A stretch of DNA of 64,000 bases from contig NC_092565.1 in NCBI RefSeq assembly GCF_037975245.1, positions 18,269,999-18,333,998 of the forward strand, written 5' to 3'. Numbering within the stretch: position 1 is the stretch's first letter; the number at the start of each line of letters is the position of its first letter. Shown piece after piece: positions 14,253-28,465 of the stretch. The position numbers were made by a program, and so were the translations under genes. The notes beneath the pieces are model-generated. The model did no database searches and had not been told where the DNA came from. It saw nothing but the letters and a program-made list of their open reading frames with translations. The DNA is from Apostichopus japonicus. Taxonomy: Eukaryota; Echinodermata; Holothuroidea; Aspidochirotida; Stichopodidae.

Positions 14253-16447
14253 GTACATAAGGTTGTTTGTTTTTACACTGCTTTTCACACCTATTGAAAG
14301 TGTTACCTTATTAAATGCAATTTCAAAACAACCACCCCTTGCCACAAGATCAGCGGGGAAATTTGTGCATGAACAAGCATAAACGAGGTTTACAACTTTT
14401 CGCTGTAAAATTCAACATATTATCTGTTCTTAAGATTAAAATTTAATCTAATAAAGGGAGCTGTCCAAGCTGGTTAAATTGGTCACTTATGACAAAAGGT
14501 TGAAGTGAAGGGTTAGCCAAGCAGACGGAATTTCCGAAATTATGAATTACTTACAAAAGGTTACGCGCGTAACAAAGGTGGAATATTTTTGTGATGAAAA
14601 CGTTAAAACGACATCGAAACGTCTCATATACATTTCACAACTTAATATATATTTAGACAATATTGTAAGGGGTCAGTTAAGTTTTCCAAAAAGGTATTAA
14701 TTATGAATTAAATTGAATAAATTGTATCTTAGAATCATCCCTGCAAAGCTCCTACATTTGGCATTTTGACATTAAGTGGCAATTACAAGCTTAATAAGTA
14801 CGGTATAAACTAAACTATGCCGGAAAGGGCTCTGCCTTAGGCTTGAAGCAGGAAATAAGTCGCATAAATTACAATTTCATACTTAAAAAATGTCTTCTTT
14901 GTCAGTGGTCATCACCTACCCTTGATTGACATAACGTTTCCTTGTTTGATAATACCCTTGATGAACTAAAAGTCGTTTGATAGTTATACCCTTACTTAAA
15001 AAGAAAGCTTTTTCGTTTGGTTATAATGCCCTTTATTAACATAAATCTCTTGGCGTTCTAATACTCTTCATAATTAAGATTAATCTTCTAAATATCAGTT
15101 TGATAAAGGAGACTCCAAAAGGATATGAAATTTGAAGGGAAAACAACAACAATAGCAGACGGAAGTTGGTCTGATAAAGTCATTCGTATAGATTCGTTGC
15201 TAGCTCCGCCTTCAATCGTGATTGGGCATGCTGTCGGCGTAAAATAATGATCCCTGAATAACCTATATTAGTCTGTTTTCTTTTACACGGCCGAGTAGGT
15301 TTAATGTAGTAGAAGATTTCATTACGACCTCACTATGATTTTTCTTCTTCGTCTTATATCCTCACAATTAGGTGAATTGCTTTGCATTTGTAAACTTTGC
15401 AGTCAAAGAGAGGATCTTTAAACAACCAAAATCCGTCTTTGACTGAAACAATGTTTGGATAACTGTTAGAATCGTTTGGCAGGATTCCGGATTTACTACG
15501 TCAACCATAAATTCCATCTTGTTAAGGAATAAACCTACTTTTTGACGGTAATTTTTGCTTCTTATTTGCTTAAACTTAGTAGCTTATTACTATACTAGAA
15601 CTCATCATGTTTCACGTCTTTCACAACGTTTTGAATAAGTTCCTTCATGGAATTTAACTAATTATTCAAAATGTGTTAATGATAATTACTCACCATAATA
15701 TCTATTGGAATTGTTTTCATGTTATTATAATATGTGTAGCTATAAGAACATAATTCATTCTCTATGTCCAGTTAACTATCTATAGTCTGATGTTGCCTAT
15801 ATACTAATGCGCAAGTGTAAATCTATATTCATATTTTCACCAATTTAACTTCCATATTGCAAGTATGATATTTGTCTTTCTTTGATCTATTTTACATATC
15901 AGCCTATACCGTACATGCAAACTAAACTTATTTGCAATCTTTTCGTATTCCGTAAGTTCTCACTTATAATTTGGATAAATGTGGAATGGTATAATAAAGA
16001 CTGTTGGGTAAAGTTTTACCCAACCTGGACATTATTATTATCCAGTGCTGGTTGCGTACGCCACAATACCGTAATAGGGTAAAAAGGTGCCCAACTCACT
16101 AGTTGGTTGATATCCATTGAATATCATAAATATCCCTATTACCAGATATTTTGAAAGAAACCAAGTTAAATACATCCAATCTGTATTGAGAGTGTAAGGG
16201 GTTTCTGCTAAAGCTAAATTTGGTTTTAATCAAAGGGTGTTAATATTAACCACGATTAGAGATGCTTTTATATAACATAGGGGTATCTTTCCATGATAAT
16301 GATTATATCTTGTAAATTTATAGCTTTTAGAATTGCATCAATGCAAAATAAATAGTCCATATCTGATATCTTTAGGAATTTGAACATATGTTAAGGTATT
16401 CCCAAATCCATATCCTACACAGTGGTAGCTTTGGAATTGTAGCTACT
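12279..16447. other. Unrecognised intergenic sequence
   Basis: Mostly unique AT-rich sequence. It contains a poly(C) run near 13410, a pure (TA)n tract at 14220-14249 and a 10-bp perfect hairpin at 16003-16024 (arm GTTGGGTAAA, 2-nt loop). No recognisable gene. Confidence 0.55.
14220..14249. repeat. (TA)n microsatellite
   Basis: A pure TA run of about 30 bp. Confidence 0.97.
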
Positions 16448-16630
16448 CAGTAGCGTAGCCACAGTGGGGGGGGAGGCAAAAGTGGGCCCTTCCCCGTACC
16501 AATATTTGTCTGCTCCTACACCCACCCGAAAAAAATTGCCAGACCGTTTTTGTTAATTGGTTATGCTTGCCCCTCTAGAAAACATCCCCCCCCCCTCCAA
16601 AAAAAAAAAAGTCTATAGCTACGCACGCTG
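16448..16630. mobile_element. Candidate small hAT-like MITE
   Basis: The left end CAGTAGCGTAGC and the right end GCTACGCACGCTG form an imperfect terminal inverted repeat around ~180 bp that carries G and C homopolymers. The CAG.(A/G)GCGTAGC-type end is typical of hAT MITEs. The flanking 8-bp words do not match, so either the target-site duplication has decayed or the call is wrong. Confidence 0.45.
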
Positions 16631-18476
16631 CATAACCTTAAACATATTTCATATATATCCATTTGTTACAGCATTTAAATTTTGCATATCTGTAAAAGTT
16701 ATTCTCTCTTATAGCTTAATCTACTGCTGTAGTATCCTATATAGCCATTGAAGTTTGAATGGTTCCTATTACCTTGCAGAACAAAAGTAGAATATATAAA
16801 TATATAAAGGAGGGTACCACGGAGGATACTATACGTATGTGCCGTAGGGTAACGGTGTTAATGAAATAAAGCGATAATGAAATTATGAACACTATACTCT
16901 CCATAAGTCGTATTGTCCCCGCGTTCTGTCTCTCGGGTTGTCGGAATTTTTATCTTACTCACTTAAACCGAATTTTAAAACCGTATAAACTAATTATACG
17001 GTTTAATCTTCATTACGCCCGAGGGCAAAATAATGTGTTTTTGCATGGGAAAGTCGTAGCATAAAATTTGATTTATAAATGCTTGCATCAAATACGATTC
17101 ACCGATATGTATCTTAAAGCATTTCACGACAATTCAACTGTTCTCAATATCCAGTGAATGAAAAGAATGGTTCCAAGTTTTCAGTTTGACGTTGTTTTTT
17201 TTTGCTTAAAGAAAACGGTGCAATTGTTTTGTGTCAAATATTGAATGAAACAACATACAAAGGTGAAAAAAAGTTGTAAGTTGTATGTTTGTTAAGCTTT
17301 CTTTCAGCAGAATCTTTGTTATATTGACTTATTGTACCGCAATAGTACTCTGCCTTTGTTCTGAGATTAAAGACACAGGCTACGTTTGAACAGATTAAAA
17401 CAAACGTACATTAGGGAAACAGGATCCTTGATTAAAGCAGTATCCAGTGCTTGATTGCCAGTTTATGAATTTAAATGCAGACATTTAATATGGCAGTTTG
17501 AGAGGTATAGTATCCTGAACCTATTTTTGTAAAAACTGAAACCGGTAGTAGTAAGATTTAGTAGTGTAGTCTGTGTGTGTGTGGGTGTGTGCGTTTGTGT
17601 GTCTTTTCTTTTCATAGATTTAAGGAGCAGTTGTGGTGAAACAGATATATATTCAGAGACAGGAATGAAGGACAGCCATCTAGTCATGTCATGTCAGTTT
17701 CATTTTATTTCGGTTTATTTTATTTCGGTTCATTTGGTTGCTTGTCATTCCGTTTCCTTACCTTTCAAAGGTGTTTAGAAAATAAACATAACGTTCGTCG
17801 ACACTTCACTACTCAATAAGAAAAATATTTTGCGGGACCGGAATTAGAAACTGGTTGTCTTTGTTTCGCTGTTCTTTACTTGAAGTTTTCATCCTTTATT
17901 TTAATCTGATTTTTATCTTAATTTATAATTATATTTTCCTGTTTAAGAAACCATGCAGTACTGTGTTTCTTTCTTTTTTTCTACTCTGCATAATTCTTCA
18001 AGCTGAATGAAACACGGAACGCTGCTGAAACACACATTTGAGAAGCAAAGTTATAAAACTGTTGAACCGTATATTTGATTTACATTATGATATTAAAAAG
18101 TAAACACATAAATATATACAACTGATCCTATTGAATTGCATCACCAGTTTATACTTATAGGGAAAAAGAGGTTGCGATAGCGTCATATAATTCAGAATTA
18201 ATACCTTACGAATTTCCAATAGATTCGTGTAACTAAAGAAGTGTGTCTCGCAGCATCATGGAATTTACGTCAATATTATAGGAACCCCTGTCCCCATCCC
18301 GCTATGCCTTTCTTTCCTGTAAATTTATTTGTGACACGAAAAGAGATACGTTGGTCACTCGTAACATGGGTTTAGTACATTAACTAATGTAGATATTGAA
18401 GTATGGATAGTGAACTTGACACGTTTTATATCGTTAAAATTGTTTGTCTTCTTTCCTATCCACTCCCTCCTCTTCA
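16631..18476. other. Intergenic sequence with a hairpin and GT-rich patch
   Basis: It contains an 11-bp perfect inverted repeat (16978-16988 with 16994-17004, arm AAACCGTATAA, 5-nt loop) and a GT-rich patch at about 17568-17602. No gene was recognised. Confidence 0.6.
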
Positions 18477-18527
18477 TCCACCCACCAACCCACCCATTAA
18501 CCCACCAACCCACCCATCCACCCACCG
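18477..18527. repeat. (CCCA)n-like simple repeat
   Basis: About 50 bp of CCCACC/CCAACC/CCCATT variants. The minus strand reads as a GW-rich peptide, which is a repeat artefact. Confidence 0.88.
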
Positions 18528-20397
18528 GCCCTATCATCCACAAACACATTATTTTAGACAACACTAACAGGTCTTTGATGTAATTAGGAAACCTCTCTCC
18601 TCTGGATAACCATTGGGTAAATTTGAGAAATACCCGAGGCAACTTTGCGTCACTTTAATCTCAGACCGTGTCTGTTTTAACAACTCTTTAATGAAACACC
18701 ACTTCAAAACATGTTAGTATTGAAGTAGTTCCGTTGTACTTCAAGGACAGTGTCAAACAGTTACCCCGAAAGAAAGAAAAACACATGAACAAAAAACATG
18801 CCAGTTCAAATAACTTTTAATGTATTTGCTTAGTGTTTTGAAATCTTTAAGTATTTGAAGGATCTGTTGTAACAGCTGTTGAATAAATTGAAGGTATGTA
18901 TACTCTTAACCAGACGAGTGTTGTGAAGAGGGGGGAGAGGGGACCCCTCGCAAAGTAAGGAAAAACTGTTCTGGTACACAACTATCTGCGCGCTGTACCA
19001 CTTTCTGTTGTCAAGGTCTTTTGATTGGTTTCAAGAGTGTTTATAGCCTACCAGGTATACGTTTGCGTGCGCACGTTACCCGATTATGTGCACTTCTTTT
19101 ATAGTGACTCGTCGATAACGTGAAACTAGATAGAATCAAATATTTCCTTTTCATTCTTGACATAATGATATTGAGTTATAACATGTTGATGTTATTTCAT
19201 ACTGATACTGATGTTGAAGCATAACATATGTTGATTGTAACATCGACATTCTGATGTTCACTGACATACCGATATTTCTTCCTAACACTGGAAACAGATG
19301 GCGTTCCGTAGCCTGTGGTACGTTACAAGGATAAAAGGCTACCCGGAGAAGATAACAAAGTTAAAACAAAGCTTAATAATCCCGCACAAGTTAGAAGAAG
19401 GTTAAATTGAAAGCCACATCCCTATACTCTCCCGGCTCTCCCTATACATAAGGGGGAAAACAAGCCCATAAACAACATTTATGACATATATGAATTTTGA
19501 AGACAGAAATATCGTTTTGACGGGGAATTAAGCGGATTTCGGAGAACACCTCTTTAACCTTGAGCAAAATATGCAATTCGTACAATATAATTTTTTTACT
19601 ATTTCATTAAATACAAAAACTTCATACCTAATACAATTCGGTTGCGATTTTCATATTTAAATAACAGAATCTTCACTAGTGGTCAAACATTGAATAAAAT
19701 TTCTAAAGAGTTCTTATACAATGACCTCACGGGCATGTTTGTGACCAAATCAAGGTACATTGGATGTATAAATCTGCATTCTAAATTGAATCTCTTTCTG
19801 TTCCTCGCTTTGCTTTGGTTACATTTCAGATAGGAAACAAACATACATTTATGCAAAGTATAAGCCCTCTTCATTACAGTATATCCCGACAATGTTGCTC
19901 AGGGGTAAATAAGCCTATATACGGATTCTATTCTTAAGAAGAAGATTGTCATAAAACTGTCCTCAAGTAACCTTCTTATACCCTGGGATAGCTAACATTC
20001 TAGTTCACGACAACGTCGTGTTTCTTTTGGCTTAGTTTTTCTTATGAAACCCTTCATTTCAAGCCATACAGTTTTCTTGATTTTATTCAGATATTATACG
20101 ACAGAAATTCAATAGCTTTGAATTGCATTTCGATAGAATAATTAACTGATATAGTTATTTATATCATACTTAATATAAGTACAGGGGCTCCCCGGCTACT
20201 ACAAACTTCGAGTTAATATATATCCACGCATAGAAAGGTTATTTACTGTGCTTATACTAAATGCAGTATAGTAGTCACATTCTCTATTAGTTTTGGTGAC
20301 CAGCGGTACATAAAAAATAATACCTAAATTTGGCATAAAAAATCGAAAGTATTAAGCGGGCGACATATGAATGGACATTGAACAGAAATGCAACTAT
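18528..20397. other. Unrecognised intergenic sequence
   Basis: Unique AT-rich sequence without a recognisable gene, repeat or RNA. Confidence 0.55.
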
Positions 20398-20427
20398 TTA
20401 TACGACATATATATATATGTCGTATAA
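20398..20427. repeat. Perfect 30-bp palindrome
   Basis: The sequence is its own reverse complement over 30 bp, with outer arms TTATACGAC and GTCGTATAA around an AT core. It could extrude as a cruciform, but no transposon structure is visible around it. Confidence 0.9.
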
Positions 20428-23400
20428 TTTACATTTGTTTAGTAGTTTTCAGTTTTTTATTTCGTTTTTTATTCTTGCCAAACACAATGTTACCAAATAG
20501 ACTGCGACTACATAAAATACTCATTAAGGTAAGGAATTTGCAATTGCCCTAACAGTTATTATGAAATGCATGTACATAAGCTAAAGAATATGGGGGGGGG
20601 GGGACGTTACGAGCACAGTGGTTAAATATCATTGAACATATTGTGAGATAAATATTCGTTTTAAGCATGTGTTTCTTCTGATCTGTTATCTAAAACAGTG
20701 ATATCTCAATGCACTAATGAAATATCTAGACTCGATAATATACTTGATTTCGGTCACGGACGTCGTGAGCCAGCTGAAGACCAGGGGACAATCATTTCAT
20801 CTGGCCCCCTGTACGAAGTCTCCACTGTCAGTCATTGCACTTTCAAGGGCGTATGACGATTTTTTTCCTATGGCTTGAAGCCTTGTTCTGATTCATCCTT
20901 ACTCATAACCAACCATAACATGCATTAATGTTTTTGTTGTTGTTATCACCGAAATGTGAGAATTTACTTTCCGCGTTAATTTAGATTTTTATTAGTCTAT
21001 TTGATTTAAATTGCCCCTGTCCCCAAGTTGTCCCTTGGGCCCCGGGCTGTAGGCCCCCGGACTCCCACCTTCTCGTCAGGTTTGACTATATACTTTGGCC
21101 GCATTACAATTGCATTGAAAGGTTTGTTGTAATATTTACAGATGAAGACCCTTCGTTTCAATTACGAGTTATTTGTAGTAACTACCGTTCGGTTTGTCTT
21201 TGTTAAAGAGTTACTCATTCTATCCAATACCGGAAATGTTCCTGTCGCAGAACACATACTATGCCTTACTTTTTCATATGTCAATCTGTTTTCAGTTTTC
21301 TTGCTAAAATTTTACTACCTCTGTTAGGACAAAAGTGACATGTTTTCAGAGACATTGTCTTTCCTTTTGATTTTCCAATTGATTAATATACCAGCTGCTT
21401 GTGACGGACTTTAACACAAAATACAGCTTTGATTTGTGAAGTTTGTAGTTTATTATGTCAACGTACTCTTACATAATGATATTCATCCTATAAGGACATA
21501 CGAGTTCTAGAAGCTTCCAGGAACATAAGTGAAAACGTTTTTTTTTTTCTTTTACATGTAATACTTGAACGAGGGCTTTTGGTCGAATTCTATTTGAGAC
21601 AACAAGAAGACGCCGATATTCGACAATGCAAATTTGTCCTTGAATAAAGGCAAAACTAAAAACCATAGGCTACAAACTTGGCCTACTTGTTTTAGGCTAT
21701 TTGCAAAATAAGTAGGCATTTTTAATCGGGCGTAACATGTGTATGTATGTACGTGAACCTCTGGCGAGTTTATTATTTACAATATATATAACGCCAAAAA
21801 CATACTTCGTGTTTTTTTAATTTGTCTGAAGGCTGAATGGCAGTAATGGATCAGCATCAAGCTTTTGGCGCCTAATGGTGTGCCACACACTTCAGTTTCA
21901 CGGCCAACTGTCTTTTAATATTACCCATTTTCATTTATTTTACAACATATGCCGGTTTGTGCAATGCGTGATAAATGACGTGAAAACATATCCTATCCAT
22001 TTTACATGTCAAATTATATAAATTATATCTGTAGTTGAATTTTCGGTATTGATTTTTAATTCTTACCAAGAAAATTTTCTATTTCTGCTCTGCTTATGTC
22101 ACGTCTCATTTCAATTTGAGTCCTTTAATGAGAATACAGCTATAATTAATTTCGAACTAAACCTTACATTTAATAGGAGGTTGTTGATTTCTGTGTATAT
22201 ATATGCATGTAGGTCATCTATTTAAAGTGAAACCTTGGGCTATATTTGTACCAACAAGGCAGTGATTGGCTCATCAAGCAAAGACTATCTACTTAACCGT
22301 TCCTATAGAAACAGCGATTAAATGTTGACAGAGATTTTGCAATATGGAGCGTGAATAAAAACAAAAATTAAGTAATATAAGTAATATACAGTAGCCCAAT
22401 GATATATCAGATAATGCTTTAATGAGAAAAGATGGTTATGTTTGATAGCATATCCGTGACTTAATGGAAATGGGCTGGTTGATGTGGGGGGGGGGGGTAG
22501 TTAAAGACGTTTCACGTCAACTTCCGATTCACCAGGAAGCATTTTTTTTTAAATTTCCAGCGTCATATTCATTTGCACTTTTAAAAACGTGTTCAAACTA
22601 CATTACATGTACCCTCACGATCACTTAATATCAAACCTGTCTTATTCAACAGGAATATTTGATAGCATACCTCAGCCTATTCATGTATTCACAGTCACGA
22701 AGTTTGTAGTCCTTTAGTACAATACATTGGCTCCTTGACCATTTGTAAGGTCATACATGTATGGTTTCTGAAGAGGTTTCAAATGAAAATTGTCTTCATG
22801 CCTATTTCTGTATAATCAACTATGATCATCCTTGCAGCTGAAATTCAAGTGCGCCAATAAAAATCCCCAACGTATTCGCTAGTCGTTGTATCAAGATAGT
22901 TGTCTCAAGTACAATTTGTCACTTTTGTGCCTGTTTTACTGTAACACCCCTTAACCCTCACCCACCCCCCCCCCCCCTCCCCAACAACCCCAACATAATT
23001 ATGAAGTAATTGGAAATGAAATCATAGGCGCATTGGCATTTGACGATGCGCATGATTTCTTGTTTAAAGAGATTAATATAGCGACAAGGCATGTTATGCA
23101 TCACCTATATGCGGTGTTACTACGGAGGTGTATACGCTATGTCTGCTTGGAGATTATAACTTGGTTTCATGTTTATTCAATGATCAATTTAAATATTATA
23201 ATTTTCTCATATGAGATTTAAGTAGCAATTAGAACTCAAGACTAATTAGGCCAAGGTTATAATTGTAACATAATATGATAGGCAATAAAAATTACAGCAA
23301 AAGAGTTGTTGATAAAAGTATAAGCTTAACAACAATTAGTGAGACGAATGGAAAGGAACAAAACAAATATCAATAAATACTAAGACGGTAAATAAAACCA

Positions 23401-24587
23401 AACAAACAACAACAAACAAAGAACCAGCAGAAAACAAAAACGGAAATTGTGGCAGTGTCAAACCAGAAAGCAGTTGCAGCGCCCTGGTCAGATAAAGTCA
23501 AATCTTGTTCAGATTTTTTTTAGGGGGGGGGGGGGGGTTGTAACGTTAGACATGAACGGAACGTAAAATACGTTAAATGACACCATAATATAGGCTAACG
23601 TCTAAACTTATGAATGTTACACTGGAAGGAAAATGTGTAAATAGTTTTTTTTTTAATTCTTAAAAGACGACTATTTAGTAGTAAGATAGATTTTAGCAGT
23701 GAAGGAACTTATATGTACTTTGGTATGGCTATTATATGTTACCTATAGTTCGCGTTCAAAACAACTTGACTTATTCGATACTGTAACATACCCTACGACG
23801 TTGTGACTTATTGCAAGCAGAAGTTCACCTTCAAAATTAACCCATTTTAAATCAAATCTTCATTGCTGACGTAGGGGTGCTATAGCTTTAGTGACATCAC
23901 GTACTATGACTATGTCTCTTCAACCCTCACATATAGGGAGCCTTTTCCAATGTTACGGAAATTCGTTAGGTATCTCACAGTAATTGTTATATTTTCTGCT
24001 AAAATTGACCTCTGATTGTAGGTTTTATTGAACCCTCCAGGCTAAATGAAGTATGTTAGGGATCTAATTTGAAGAGGTTGGTAAAGTTCACGAGGAACCT
24101 TTCCATACGTCTGACCTTTTTCATAAGGTCTAGGCCTATATACACTACTATAGGAGCATGCATTGTTTTTAAGTGATGATATTATTATGCAATACTGTGT
24201 ATCAACGTTATTACGATGATGTGTATATGGTATTTTATAGGCCTATGTTGGAAGATTAAGTAAACTCGAAAATATGTGCATTTGTTATGTATGGCAACAT
24301 ACACTAGGGCCTACTACAATTGTAGAAACTATAAGGTATAAGACTGCGATAATGCCGTGTTAAGTAAAGAATATACATATACAATGATAAATAAAGAGTT
24401 TATTGTAATGCAGAAACATACTTTTCCTAAGAGTAGAATGAAAGAAACAAGAATCCTTAATAGTGCGGTTATAAAAGAGGTAACCGCTGATTGTATAAGT
24501 ATAAGATGCATGTTTATTTGTGTCTTGTTAAAAATATGAAATTGTTTAGTTTGGAGGTTATTGAAAGGCTGGTTGACCTAGATAATT
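20428..24587. other. Intergenic sequence, several poly(G) and poly(C) tracts
   Basis: G or C runs of about ten or more lie near 20591, 22486, 22966 and 23524. A weak pair of inverted CAGGGGACAA-like ends (about 20785 and 21015-21045) is visible but not convincing as an element. No gene was recognised. Confidence 0.5.
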
Positions 24588-24663
24588 AAATACTTCCGGG
24601 CAAGTGTAATTGGTCTGTTGAAGTTTGAACGTTAGTGACCATTATTTGAATTTCTAGCATATT
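24588..24663 (+). repeat. Dispersed repeat module, copy 1
   Basis: AAATACTTCC, then ~43 bp later AGTGACCATT, then TCTAGCATATT. The same order and spacing occur at 37754-37833, and the last two words also occur at 10941-10971. The family was not identified. Confidence 0.6.
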
Positions 24664-26333
24664 ATGAGCCTATATTGATTTATACCTATATATATTAACA
24701 GCACTAACAAACGTCCACATTGATTTGTACATGAAACTCAGAGTATAGTTCGATGTACATCTACTATGCGAAAAGTACCACATATCAAAGTTTAGGTTTT
24801 GTTATTTGTTTTGAAATGTATCAGATTTCCACATGTTCTCGAGTTTTTAAATACCTGTGATATTAATGTAACTAAGAAATAATATCAAATAAAATCGCAT
24901 ATGCATTGAATGGCGGAGAGATATAGGAACACTGCAACGAAGCTTGCTTTGTTGTACGTACGTAGAGAGAAGTTCCCTTTTTCTCTATCTTTTAATTCGA
25001 ACTAGCCTACCTGTTCTTCTTCAAATTAGAAGAAATTTTTAAGCTCGGATATTTTTTAGTTTAAACTATTTCTTACATCAAGCATAGCTAAATATAACAG
25101 TAAAATTATTGCTTGTACCTGCACTTTTAGGAGGGTTTCGTGCAAAACACAGTTGTTAATTCCCCAACCGCCCCCCTACTTCCCCCTTCCCCTGCTCATA
25201 AATCACCAGCGACCACAACCATCATTTTCATATAAAGATGATACAACACACCTTGCGATGAATAAATTCTCCCAAATACCTAGGGAAACTGTGCCTCAAT
25301 GATGTCATATTTATACTTATTTCAGTCTCTTGTGTTTTATGTGAGAGAACATTAAAACTGCGATATCGCCCAGATGGAATACATTATTTCTTAGCTTTTG
25401 GGAAAGTTGTCCGTCGCAGTTTTCTCTATCGTGTATGAATCAATGATAAACGCTTTTCTTCGCTTTGCCTTTATACGCCTGAATGTACACCAATGTTATA
25501 CATCCATTTTCCATCGTCGTGTCTGTTTTGATGTTGTAGCGATATGCGTTTCTCACCTAGATTCAACAGTAGGCTTATAATGTGACGTTATTAGCTTGCG
25601 TCATACACCTACGAACACGAGAGAAAAATAGATTACAAATAGCCTCAATAATGGTATAAATGTCAAAAACGTGCAAAATCTAGTAATGGTAAAACAGGTC
25701 AAAAAACGTTATGATTGATATTTTTGAAACACTGTTCTAGTGGTTCCACTCAAATCTGTGTAAAGATGGTCAGATGATTGACGTAATACATACTTGACGT
25801 ACGTTAAATACAAATAAAAGTATAAAACTGGCCATCTGTTATTAAGAGTGAAACTTTGCTATGTATACGCAAAGACGTCATTAAATATAGTGGTCATTGT
25901 ATTCTGATCAATATGTTATTGTTCAATTCTTGTTCAACCATTACACTTAATTTTAGAATGAATGAAATTTTTATTAAATGAAATAAAAATAAATTGTTAT
26001 CAATTAATAACATTTATTACTCTTTACTTGGAGTATGAGGTTCAGACGTTTGGTGAAATCGACGACGAAAGGCAAATCTTCTTGTTGCAATTCTATTGGT
26101 CAGGTATGACTTACCCAACGGTCTTTTCACATGTTATCATTCCTGCTTTTAAATATTAAATTCGTATCGTCTCTTTGCTGAGACCACAAGCACCAGTTCA
26201 TAAAATTTGCTAATCCAATTGCTTTTGTCTTTTGTCGTGTTCTTCTTTTTTTTTTAGAAAATAATCATATGGAAACATGTAAATTCATCGATGCATGTAG
26301 TCCTGAATGTGTTTACTTTCTATTTATCCATTT

Positions 26334-26336
<3 letters not shown>
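24664..26336. other. Unrecognised intergenic sequence
   Basis: No gene, RNA or mobile-element hallmark was recognised. Confidence 0.5.

Positions 26337-26405
<69 letters not shown>
26337..26405. repeat. (TA)n microsatellite
   Basis: An uninterrupted TA run of about 68 bp. Confidence 0.98.
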
Positions 26406-26409
<4 letters not shown>

Positions 26410-26689
26410 GCGCATGTCTTTCAGTAGTTCGTTAACCATCTCCTGTAGATGGAATGTGTACCTTAAGTGATCATCACATGATCGTAGGTTTCACCTTTGT
26501 ATCGTGCCGAATATTTGCCGTTAAAGTTAATCCATATGACGTCACGGATTCCCTAAGTCACGGTTATAACTCTGATGCGGCCGGAAGACCTATTTATATA
26601 ACGTATCTTATCAAGGAAACTACCTAGTCAATTCAAGAGACATTACTTGATCCGCCATAGTCGCTATGTTTCTCTATATGATGAATATG

Positions 26690-26815
26690 GCGATGACGAT
26701 GGCGATGACGATGACGATGAACGTGACGGTGACCGTGACCGTGACTGTGACGGTGACGGTGACGGTGTCGATGAAGACCACGATTACTATGACAATGATG
26801 ATGATCACGATGATT
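26690..26815 (+). repeat. (GATGAC/GGTGAC)n trinucleotide-like repeat
   Basis: Degenerate GAT/GAC/GGT triplets for about 125 bp. In the + frame this reads as an Asp-rich stretch of a 69-codon open frame. The composition is explained by the repeat, and no splice-flanked or conserved domain supports an exon. Confidence 0.8.
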
Positions 26816-27766
<951 letters not shown>

Positions 27767-28416
27767 TGATTAACTTGAGTAGATTGTAAACTATTTACTA
27801 AGGACCACCTCAAGGTACAAAGCTTTTCCGCTGAAAGGCGTAGATACTTTTATGTTTAATCTCTATCGTGTTTTTAAAAAAAAAAGAACGTATCGAATGC
27901 GCTACATAATTGTAAAAGGTTAATTGGTTGAATACTGATCGCTGCATTTAACGACCTTTAAAAGTAAATTGGTAGCGAAAGGGGTAATATTACATATATT
28001 TGCATTGAAAGCTAGCATTAAACACTCCGCCAAGACTGGCATAACACTCTCCGAGGCTTCAAAGGGATCAGAAAATCATATCAAACAATGTTTGCGAAGA
28101 GAAAGGCGTTAATGGCGTTAGCAATATGATGCAAGCGTGAAATATCCTTGCATCGAACACGTGCAACCTACACCTTGCCCTCCCTAATATCAGATTGCAG
28201 ACAATAACGCAATAATCAAAGAGTAGGAGGCAGGAATTTGCCGCCATATGCCCTTGGGGTTTGCTTTCTGTTTAGGCCTAAATTTGCAAGTCAATGCAAG
28301 CACTTACAAACATGAAGGTTTACACGAAGGAACACGTGGAAAAGTGGCCTAGGTCATGCATGTTATTCGTTGCCATTTACCCTATCATTTTCCCGACACA
28401 TTTTTTCATCCTCGTC

Positions 28417-28465
28417 GCCCCCTACCCTCCCTCTCCCCTCCCCTCCCCCTCCCCTCCCCCACTCC
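28417..28465. repeat. CCCTCC-rich pyrimidine tract
   Basis: A pyrimidine-only stretch of CCCTCC/CCCCTCCC units. Overlapping Pro/Ser-rich frames here are low-complexity artefacts. Confidence 0.85.

Noticed and set aside
20785..21045. Small transposon with CAGGGGACAA-like inverted ends
   Set aside because: The ends match poorly (several mismatches), there is no target-site duplication, and the G/C-rich context makes chance similarity likely.
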